Shown here in pieces: positions 50,766 through 59,689 of a stretch of DNA of 64,000 nucleotides. The translations under genes were made by a program, and so were the position numbers. Location of the stretch: assembly GCF_964275005.1 (NCBI RefSeq), contig NC_092706.1, forward strand, positions 11,699,846 through 11,763,845. Reading direction: 5' to 3'. The stretch's first letter is position 1. Each line of letters starts with the position of its first letter. The stretch is from Diadema setosum. Lineage: Eukaryota > Echinodermata > Echinoidea > Diadematoida > Diadematidae. A model generated the notes under the pieces. That model was not told the origin of the DNA. It worked only from the letters and a program-made list of their open reading frames with translations, and made no database searches.

Positions 50766-53700
50766 TTAAGATGGCTTCTGAGCCACAATTGCTTGAAAGC
50801 TAGATCCATCAACAGTCCTGGTTTCCAGACCTTCGGTGACGAAACCGACTTCTCTCAAAGAGGCGATGTAGTTGTCTGGGTCATACTTCCCATACTTTAG
50901 CCATCCTCTCTCGTGCGAGGCCTTGACCCGTTCTAGAACGAGGCCTGCCACCATGACTCCACCCGGTTTCAACACCCGCAGCAGTTCCCTAGCAACGGCA
51001 GTGACGTCCGGCCAGAAGTAGTAGCAATTGACGTGAAAGATGGAGTCCATGAAGTCATCTCTATAGGGCATGCAAGCCGCATCGCCCAGACACAGCTCCA
51101 CTTTCCCTTCCGCTATCTCGTCCGGAAGATTTTTGATGGCTTCGATCACCATGGCAGGCGAGAGTTCAATCCCATGAACTTTGCCCAGACCTGTAGGGTG
51201 AACACAGAAGCTTGAGCTGATGTAACCAAGGACGGAGGTACTAGGTCTTGCCCAGTACTCTTCTTGATGTAACTAACCCTTCAAATCAAAGGCCTTATCC
51301 TCGATTAAAAAAAACCCACAACAACAAACATTTTCTACCATCCGCCAGAAGTACACTTGCAAGAATATAAAAGAAATTTTACCGTGCGCAAAAGACAAAC
51401 ACTCAATTACAGAACATGTTCTACTTTTGGGCAGTATAATCATGCTAACATAGTCAACGTGGGGTCATTGGCAATGTTAGTATGAGCTCTATTCGAGTAA
51501 AATATTAAATATTCTCCCAAATTTCAAAAAAAAAAAAAAAAAACCGCGTGTAATCACGTCAGGTTACTCTTCAGGCTTTTCACATTGAGTACCTGAAATG
51601 ACAACGATAAAACTTTTACCTTTTTCTATTGACTGTGCAGCACTTTTCAATCCAACGCCAGGTCCAAAGCCAACTTCCAGAACGTGGTGATTAGGGCCGA
51701 TTTTGCAGATATCGGCAGTATTCGTCTCCAATTTGGCGTTTCTGCCCGTCAAAAGTTTCTGAAACCAAAACAAATATCATGAGGCTGAGTATAGACCTAC
51801 AAGTTGTACTTATGAATCTCCTCGAATGTGACATAGTGCGAACAATGAGAATAATTGTCATTCTGTGTGTGTGTGTGTGTGTGTATGCCAGTAAGGGTGG
51901 GGAGGGGTTGAGGAAGATGGGTGCCCAATAGAACTAAGGAAGCACGAAAACTCATAGGCCGTATGTAAGGGGATTATTGAAGATTACAAAGATTACAAAG
52001 CACATAAAGACCAGCGAAGACATTTCGATCTCTAATACATGTACGTAATCACTTTTTGAAGATCAATATTTCTCGCGTTACAGGAAAATAGACATAAATT
52101 CAAGCATTATGACAATGTATAATGTACGTATTCAAAATGATATGTTTTTTTGTTTTGTTTGAAAAGATTTTATTTTCCGCATTTCATATTTTCTTTCAGA
52201 ATACAAAAATAACAAAGGCAGGTTCAATTACACAAATTCAATTCTGAAAATTATTGACGTATTACATAGTAAGTCATATTTTGTATATAAAGACAAATGA
52301 AACGTTAAATAACATACAAAATGTTTATATGGCCAATAATGACTTGATTCACAGTACAATATATAATATATACATATGATGCAGAGGGCCGCCGTTATAA
52401 GCCGTGCTTGAACAGACGGACAGCCAGAGTTAAATTACCATTTTTTATTGTAGTACTTGAACACTAATACGGATGGGCCATGTTAAAATGCGTGTAAATC
52501 CAGTTATATACAATTACTTGGTAAACAGGAGAGGTGCCTGTGAGTGCGTGTGCAGGTGATGAAGCGCGAAAGTGTTGATGGTCAGCACTTCTAAGAAAAT
52601 GATTGAATATGTTATAATATGGGCGACGGGTCAAGCAGCAAAGTAAAAGAAAAGGAAAAGGGGGTGGACCAAAATATTGCCTTGTTGTTGAGTATAAGAG
52701 GTACATGTTTAATGATTACTGTACAGTATGATATTGTGCCAAGAAATATTTCTTTGTATTTGCCTTAAAGGAATAAAGAGATGTGCACTGTTTAATGTGG
52801 AGAGGGAGTGAATTCCAAATATCAGGCCCGTTATGCCGAATTGATTTTTGAGCTAATAGGAGTTTAGGGTTATTCAAATGGAAATCATTACGATGGCGCG
52901 TGGGGTAAGCATGGACATCCCTGTTAAGGGAAAATGCGTTGTGGAAGAGTGGGAGTAGATTTTGCGTGTATTTAAACATAAATATTGCTGTTTGAAATTT
53001 GTGTATATCATCAACTTTAAGAACTTTTAGTCTAAGGAATAATGGATCAGTATGTTCTAAATAATGTGAGTTAGTACATATTCTTATTGCCTTTTTCTGT
53101 AAAAGAAAAATAACATTTACTTTGGTTTTATTACAGTTTCCCCAGACAACATTACAATAATTAATATACGGTAAGATTAATGCATTGTATAACATAATGA
53201 GTACTTTTTCCGTTACCAAATAATAAGGACCGTAACTCTGATTTTTGTGTGCTGGGGTGATTTATTTATTTATTCATTTACTTATTTATTTATTTATTTA
53301 TTTTTTTTGGGGGGTGGACCTTTCTGAAAGAGCAAAAAGATTGAATGGGGAATGGACTGGAAGGGGCATGTTAAGTACATGTATACGTAAAGTTATCTTT
53401 TTCGGGTAAGGGGATATCATCAATCTTACTTATGGGAAAACCACGCGAGGGGGCGCGAGAAAAAGACGTAAAGTTTCTGGTTGTTATCTCCTTAAATTGA
53501 ATAAAGAAAGAAAAACAATAAGCAAACTAAATTATCTTACTGTTAATTTTGTAATTTACTGATCAAATTATACGAAAGTCTGACAGTGCACAAAAAGAGA
53601 TGCTGGGGGTTTCGGGAGCGGGAGGGGAGGCTCCAACTAATCCCTTCCCCTAGAATTATCCTGTATGTTTGTGTGTAAAGGAGCAGAACGAAAAAGGTGC

Positions 53701-54731
53701 AAGAGAGCACACCTCACAGGCACTTTACTGTGCACCTTTTGTGTGTAAAGGAGCAGAACGAAAAAGGTGCAAGAGAGCACACCTCACAGGCACTTTACTG
53801 TGCACCTGTAGGCTGTCACTCTACGTCAATACACGTATGATCTCGATGAGGCAGCAAGGATACACTGCATTATCTATAAGGGAGTTCACGGTGCGATTTG
53901 CGCAGAATAAAGGTCAAATGAGAATGTTTGTGTATTTGCCATTGACATTCAAACGAAAAGAATCCTCAGGCAAATGAGGATTTGGAATGTTAAGTTGTGT
54001 GTTTCACCTTGTTAGAACGCACAGGTGAAAGTGATTCATAATATGTTTAACAAAAGCTGCACACGCATTTCATTGACATTGATTACAAAGGTGGCATGCT
54101 TCAACAAAAAATGCTCTGTCACAGGTCCTTTCCATGTTATTTGAAAGTCCGTGGTGTAGGGGTCAAATGAGACATGCGCTAACCATGAACTCCCTTGTGA
54201 CAGTGCCTCAATGAATCAGAAACTTGAACAGAATAGTAACGTCGGCTAGTACTCTTTCTGTTTAACGACGATCGAGGGATGAGAACCAGCCCCCTCGTAA
54301 GCTTTTACAGTGAATGCATACATGTATACTGAAACAAACCCTGTTAGTTGGCCTACGGTCATGCAGGCCAAAGGTCAACTGTACACGTACTGTACGAGAA
54401 TGGAGCTCAACGTCCTATGCTCCATGGTATCAGATATCAGGCGAACTACACAGCACAAGCGGTCTGCACAACACACACGCCATTCCGAAATGCATGTACA
54501 CTTGTACATATATCATGTATGTATGCACATTTGCAGTGATTAACAACACGTGCTCAACATTCATGTGGCACTATGCGAAGGACTGTATGTATACAACGGA
54601 ACGGATTTAGTATACTGAACCAGTGTATTTACCCCTACATAAGCTCCCACTTCGCCCATGTCTGGTTGTCTCAAATTCTGTGCAATACTGTCGACGGAAA
54701 AGCCGCCAGAAATATCGTCAGAGGAAGACAT
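50766..54731 (-). CDS. Class I SAM-dependent methyltransferase, 3 exons
   Basis: Exons on the minus strand are 54731-54633, 51758-51620 and 51190-50766. Donors GTAAAT and GTAAAA and acceptors TTTCAG and CCTACAG are good, and phases (0, 1) agree. The product is 220 aa. Residues 59-69 (VLEVGFGPGVG) are motif I, the glycine-rich AdoMet loop. GIELSP at 86-91 carries the acidic ribose contact. GDAACMPYRDDFMD and LLRVLKPGGVM are the later Methyltransf_11-type motifs. An in-frame TAG seven codons upstream of the ATG supports the start. The N-terminal NLRQPDMGEVGAYVGKLLTG fits the short lead found in YdaC-like small methyltransferases. The substrate is unknown and no targeting signal is evident. The 2.9-kb first intron carries a LINE fragment. 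A decayed paralogous copy lies upstream at 55.9-57.3 kb. Confidence 0.88.
52141..53225 (-). pseudogene. 5'-truncated LINE in intron 1 of the methyltransferase gene
   Basis: The minus-strand frame 53219-52716 encodes the end of a Jockey/CR1-type ORF2: ILPYINYCNVVWGN, LQKKAIRI, AYPTRHRNDFHL, GPDIWNSLPLHI and SLYSFKANTKKYF. A 3' UTR follows and ends near 52141 in GGAAAATAAAATC and an A-rich CAAACAAAACAAAAAAAC tail. The insertion is in sense orientation with the host gene. The frame is intact over its whole remaining length. The reverse transcriptase catalytic core is absent. Confidence 0.8.
53261..53303. repeat. (TTTA)n microsatellite
   Basis: Near-tandem TTTA units followed by poly-T and G, directly next to the 5' truncation point of the LINE fragment in the methyltransferase intron. 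Confidence 0.85.
53671..53808. repeat. Perfect 70-bp tandem duplication
   Basis: The unit starting GTGTGTAAAGGAGCAGAACG at 53671 is repeated exactly at 53741, and identity holds to about 53807. It lies in intron 1 of the methyltransferase gene. The frame through it repeats the same peptide and is not considered coding. Confidence 0.9.
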
Positions 54732-55247
54732 GTTGACAGCTTTCCCCGTGAAGCACTAGTAGACCTAGACAGATATCGGAGAAGTGTACAACTACAGCTC
54801 TCTGAACCTCTCGAAATCGCATCTGCTGCTAGTGACGTCAGCGTCTGCACAACCGAATGTAGTGTGTTTACATACAAACGCACAGCTCCGCACGGCTTCT
54901 ATGATGACTCACGTATCCACGCACTTGAGAAATCATATATTACTATGTGTATAAACAAAGTTTAAAGGGCAATTCCAGAACTACATTTCTGCCTTTCTTA
55001 ATATCAAAACTAATATCAATCTAGTTCGGAATTTCCGCACGGGGACGCTGGAGTGATGATGCGCTAAAGACAATGCTTATATACCCTCAGCAGTGAAAAC
55101 CAAACAGTTAATATCATACAAATAATCATTATGAAATAAAAAGTTAACGTTGTCTTTAAAATCCCCTTTTAAAAAATTAAACACAATACAGAAATCCATT
55201 TTTTTTTGGGGGGGGGGGGGGGGCAAAGACATGTTATTACTTATTAT

Positions 55248-55400
55248 ATATCTACAAGTATAACTTTTATGCAATAGTTAAAATTCTACACAAGTGCAAC
55301 GAAGAAGCTAAAACCTCACATACCTAATCTTAAAATCGTTCGTCCGCGTTAATAACCTTAAGACAAAATCCTTCAGATGTTTCAACAGCATATTGCCACT
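55248..55400 (+). pseudogene. Decayed copy of the NmrA-like gene's last exon
   Basis: The sequence aligns with exon 5 of the NmrA-like gene (about 48040-48175). Shared blocks include ACAAGTGCAACGAAGAAGCT against ATAAGCGCAACCAAAGAGCT, AAATCGTTCGTCCGCGTTAA against AAATCATTCGTCCGAGTTAA, and AACAGCATATTGCCA against AATAACATATTGCCA. Stops and small indels break the frame. It lies directly before the decayed methyltransferase copy, in the same arrangement as the intact pair. Confidence 0.75.
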
Positions 55401-55904
55401 CCCAGTATATGATACTGAACTTTTATGAAACTATTGTATGGTCTATTGATGTCTGTTTGTAGGATGAGTACAGAGACTCCAACCCAGAGTATGAAATAAG
55501 TGAAAAGCAGTTCACACATTTTTTTGATCGAGTGTGAACTGGTTTCACATGCATGTAATGGCGTCCAAAGTAAGAGTCCTGCAGTAATGGTCCACTGTAT
55601 GTTCCCCCACCATAAAAAAAGTGGTTTCTATGCTCGTATTACCAAAGGCAGTAGTAACCACAGTAATTTTTTACCCAAACAAATAAGGAGAATTCAGCAT
55701 ATTTTCTTATTTCTACCAAAATGAAAGAGCACTTGGCTTACCTCTTTTAGAAAGCAGAGTGAACAATATAACCCTTTACATTATTGTGTCAAGAACAAGT
55801 AGAGTTGAATATGTGTAATATTGATAGGAAAATTGATTTTTTTTTTTTTGGAATTCTCTTGATATATTTTCTATAATCATTATGGCGGTCCTCCTCCGAC
55901 CTAA

Positions 55905-57267
55905 CTCGTCATCAAGGCTTCGGACGCCAGAGACTGGCAGTGGTATTCGGCAAGAAGTGGTAATAGCAACTGATGGCGAATAAGATACAGTCCGTGAATT
56001 CATCTCGATAGGGCAGGCTTGCCGCATCGCCCAGAACTAGCTCCACTTTGCCCTCCGCTATTTCCACCGGAAGATTGTTGATGGCTTCGATCACCATGGC
56101 AGCAGCAGAGAGAGGTCAATGCCATGAACCTTGTCCCGACCTGTTGATGAAACAGGAGAAGCCTGAGCTGACGTGGGTATCATTTTGCAAGTCAATTTGA
56201 TTTCTAGTTATTAAAAGAAAAGAAAACCTGCACAATCTGCCGAAAGTTTAATACTTGTAAGAAAATACACAAAACTTTATTACGCGAATAAATCAGGGTC
56301 GATTATATGTTTTATGTACATCATGCAAATGTTATCAATTTGTGGTCGCTGACATCATGATGACTCTGCTTGAATCAGAGTACTGCAACCTTTGGGATCA
56401 TTTCTTGTGATATCAACTGAAGGGTAAAGATTTTGACCATTTTATTTTACAGTCTGGCCTGTCGTATCCTCGGTGCATTTTACGCAATTAAGACGTGAAT
56501 GAGGTTTTCAGTGCAAGTTTTCAGGCCAGAAATTTTATACAGGGACACTAAGACACTTACTCATACTTGTTCAAGAGCGCCCTCTGCAAAATACTGAAAC
56601 ACTTTTCTCCTCCTCCCAATCGTGTCGAATACCGCCCCCTATGGCTGATTAATTGTATGATACTGATTTAGGGCTCACACCCATAAATATTTCCCCATAG
56701 GGATGTGTGTTAAAAATCAAATTTCAAAAAATTCTGTAAAACAGCTGGGAGAAATGAGGTGTTTCAGCTTCACTAACCTGGATAAGTTAGATATACCCTT
56801 TCATCCATCAAATTCTCAGGGTGGATAATTCAGTTCAAATTCTGTCCAGGGGTCCGCAAAGCCAGACTACGAGTTCTTATCACTCAAAAAATCACCCATT
56901 TTCCGTACACGTACCCAATGAAATATAGTCCCCTCAAATTCCACCAGAAAAGCTTTCATCTTCCAACCAAAATGCAACTTGTAGAGGAATTCATACTCAA
57001 TATCTACAGCTATTCAGTTTTTTGCCAAACTACATCATTGATTTTTTATCAATTTTTTTCTTCATTTATTTTGGTATCTTTGGTACGAATTTGTGAAGGG
57101 GCCTGGGGCATTCCCTTGTATTTACGGGTGTGAGCCCTTTAACTTCTACTCTTTCTGCTGATCCTGCGGCCTTTTTCAATCAAATTCCCGGTCCAAGTCC
57201 AACTTCCAGAACGTAAGCGTATCCACGGACCGATTTTGCAGATACATGTACCGCTACGCCAAGCTTC
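55905..57267 (-). pseudogene. Decayed duplicate of the methyltransferase gene
   Basis: Exon 3' (about 56148-55905) matches exon 3 of the intact gene from KVHGI through VIEAINNLP, EIAEGKVEL, LGDAA and PYRDEF. An insertion in a CTG-rich run near 56100-56110 shifts the frame, and homology ends soon after CYY, removing the C-terminal half of the exon. Exon 2' (about 57267-57160) matches ICKIGP and the base sequence of motif I (GTTCTGGAAGTTGG), but has a shifted frame and a TGA. Exon 1 was not found. Bases next to both exons also match the intact introns (for example GAAGCCTGAGCTGACGTG against GAAGCTTGAGCTGATGTA), so this is a DNA duplication and not a retrocopy. Confidence 0.88.
56671..57137. mobile_element. 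MITE-like element inside the methyltransferase pseudogene
   Basis: The left end GGGCTCACACCCATAAATA (56671) and the right end, read on the minus strand as GGGCTCACACCCGTAAATA (57137), are inverted repeats with one mismatch. TTTA flanks it on both sides (56667-56670 and 57138-57141), which could be a 4-bp target duplication, or TA with matching neighbours. It sits in the intron between exons 3' and 2', and no counterpart is seen in the intact gene. A 71-codon frame inside has no recognisable domain. Confidence 0.7.
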
Positions 57268-57448
57268 TTATAGATGGACGTCTGTCATCAAACAACATTA
57301 TGAGGCGAAGTATAATTATATAGGCCAACTTATGAGATATCGTAAATATGAGATAGTGTAGATAATAAAAATCCTCATTCTTTGCAATTTTCTGTTTTAT
57401 TTCTTCACTTGCATAGACAGCATGTGAAGATGATAGAACATTAAATCA

Positions 57449-57694
57449 AAAATATTGAAATTTAATTTGTATTTTATGAGTAATGGGAGGTTATAGCAAT
57501 TCAGCAATTGGCTGCGTTTTAGCCATTGGCTGAATTTGTGTAGAGGCCGTTCCGCGCGCAATCGCCATGAAAGCAGGTGACTACTGTGAAAACGTTTCGA
57601 GATAAATAGCTGTTACAAGTAAGGAGGGAGTGGAGGGTGCTGAATTCTCTAACCTCCCATTACTCATAAAATACAAATCGAATTTCAATATTTT
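57449..57694. mobile_element. Small element with 48-bp terminal inverted repeats
   Basis: Arms at 57449-57496 and 57647-57694 are inverted repeats of 48 bases with about three mismatches (core TATTTTATGAGTAATGGGAG). The 150-base centre is GC-richer. It is non-coding, and its near-identical arms suggest recent insertion or gene conversion between the arms. Confidence 0.8.
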
Positions 57695-57983
57695 CCATGA
57701 TGGTTGGTGTTTCTTTTTGTTTGTATTTCAGTCTCGTTATCATTGGTAAAGTTCCGTTTAGTTTACCCTCGTAATTGACTTTTATCTGTCATATTTTAAT
57801 CTGTATTGCATGTATTAATTTCTTTGCCGCATAGATCAATTTCGATTTACAAAATTGGCCTCCAAAGGTGGTGGTAAGGGCGTCAGAAGGATGGTAAAAA
57901 ACGTCTAAGGTAACAACGCCGCCCTGTTCACGGACCATGGGCAAGTTTTCCCCTTGCCATAAACTGGTGAAGCTAGAGACAGT

Positions 57984-58131
57984 CCAGGGGGCATTTCATG
58001 AAACATTTTTTCAGACAAAGTTGTCGGACAAATTGCTCTCAGCCAATCAGATGCAAGAATTTCAGTAGCTTGTAACAGTTTGTCAGAAAAATATCTGACC
58101 AAACGCTTCATGATTGTAATGTCCCCCCAGA
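57984..58131. mobile_element. Small fold-back element
   Basis: The left part (CCAGGGGGCATTTCATGAAA, then TTCAGACAAAGTTGTC) pairs imperfectly with the right part read on the minus strand (CTGGGGGGACATTACAATCA, then TTTTTCTGACAAAC). The length is about 148 bases. It is non-coding. Confidence 0.5.
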
Positions 58132-58726
58132 TGTATGGTAACTCGAGAGTCATACACGCTGAACTCTCAATTGAAGAGAACCTAAGTCCATCTGAAATAT
58201 GTCATTTTATTTGATATCACACAAACGAACGTCGTCCATAATAGATCTCTCAGGTAATTCGTATTTCACACTTGAATCAGATTCAGTTTGAAATACGTAG
58301 GGACAAACAGTATAATCAACAATACTTGTGCAGTGTTTTGTGCTGTAACCCAGTGTTATTTTATTACCAAGGCAGTCGTTGTAACCGGAAAATTGTCAAT
58401 TATTTTCCCCCTGATAAATCATGTTCAACGACTTGCCTAAGTTCAACGACTTGCCTAAATTGCTGTGAAATAATGTAATATGTTTTTCTACACAATTTCA
58501 CGGATTGTTCATCGGTATATACGGGGATCAAGCGGCTTGACATGATTCCTGTTGCATTTAAAATTTAACTGTAGATTATATTAAACCCAACTTGATTGAT
58601 TTTAATACATTACCTACAACTTTTATTGCTATTGGGTTTTTTTTTTCTCTCAACAACAACAACCAAAAAGTAATAACATGGGTACATTGTACCGCTAATT
58701 TGTGATCAGAATCTGTCTCATACTGA
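58132..58726. other. Gene-free stretch upstream of the large LINE
   Basis: No gene recognised. A short direct repeat GTTCAACGACTTGCCTAA occurs at 58422 and 58441. The 5' UTR of the LINE may begin somewhere in this interval, but its start cannot be fixed. Confidence 0.4.
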
Positions 58727-58780
58727 TACTTCTTTTTTCTTGTTTACAATAGAAAAGGGTTGACCGAAGGAAAAAAGAAA

Positions 58781-59689
58781 ATGTCATCTCTGCTCGTCAT
58801 TCTGTTCACATGTTTAGGGAGGAGTGGTGGCCACAAATTGTCTCTATTGGAATCGTTTAAAGAAATGTGTAATTCCGTTCTCGTGTTAATGGTATTCCTG
58901 CTTCTGTTCTCAAAGGTTGAGACAGTTGCGTTTACGTTGTTTGATATAGTAAGTTTTGATCTATGCACATTATGTTCAACGTCATTTTTTCCTTCTGTTT
59001 TTTATGGACGGTGTAATTTTGTTGAAATGCCAAATGCAAGCTCAACAAAGATTTTTTATTTCTTTCATAAATGTGCCAAGCGTGCACTTTTAAATGCTTA
59101 TAATGATAGCACTAAGTGTATAAACACAATTCTTACTTGTGACCACGTGAACTTGATCCTTCTCTTTCTGGTATGCAGATATTCTAATAGCCAAATTCAA
59201 ACCCCCTGTCATTATTCCTCACCCAGTGAACACAAGCTGTTAACATGTGTCAAGTGTTTCTTATTTTCTGGTCGTAACCGTTCAACCGACATTTTTGCTG
59301 TCAATGTCTGTACGTACGTAGCTACTCAAATGTGTCACATTTTTTCAAAGGGGAAATTAGTCATTCCAATGTCTCTGCCTGCTTTTGATACAGTTCTCTC
59401 GCTGCTTGTACCCACAAACACAGTTATTTTTGTTTGTAAATCATTCCATGAAATTTCTACCTCAAGACAAAAATTGTACTCGAACGTCAAGTTTGGTCTA
59501 CGCATAATGTTTGACCATGTTTTGTGTACAGACATTCCTTTGCTAGGTATTCAAGCATCTTACATAACTCAACCAGATGAATGTCTTCTTCTCTCTAGAC
59601 AGCAAGCAGCAAACAAGTTCAAAAGCAGAATTTTGTGTCAACAAGTTTATGTAATACCCACTGTTATGATACTTTTTCACAATGGCTAA
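58781..59689 (+). CDS. LINE ORF1, cysteine-rich protein of unknown function
   Basis: A 302-codon open frame starts at the first ATG in AAGAAAATGTC. It ends with a TAA that overlaps the ORF2 start by 8 bases (AATGGCTAA), suggesting linked translation by termination-reinitiation. The product has hydrophobic stretches near residues 33-43 (VLVLMVFLLLF) and 121-130, and many cysteines, including CTLC near residue 62 and CVKC in the middle, later followed by spaced Cys. I recognise neither the RNA-recognition motif or zinc knuckles usual in ORF1 proteins nor an esterase or PHD module. It may be a divergent ORF1 or a domain new to this group. Its intact frame contrasts with the damaged ORF2. Confidence 0.6.
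   Translation: MSSLLVILFTCLGRSGGHKLSLLESFKEMCNSVLVLMVFLLLFSKVETVAFTLFDIVSFDLCTLCSTSFFPSVFYGRCNFVEMPNASSTKIFYFFHKCAKRALLNAYNDSTKCINTILTCDHVNLILLFLVCRYSNSQIQTPCHYSSPSEHKLLTCVKCFLFSGRNRSTDIFAVNVCTYVATQMCHIFSKGKLVIPMSLPAFDTVLSLLVPTNTVIFVCKSFHEISTSRQKLYSNVKFGLRIMFDHVLCTDIPLLGIQASYITQPDECLLLSRQQAANKFKSRILCQQVYVIPTVMILFHNG

Noticed and set aside
54573..54965. 130-codon plus-strand frame
   Set aside because: It lies antisense to the methyltransferase first exon, which has better support (start context, donor, phase match).
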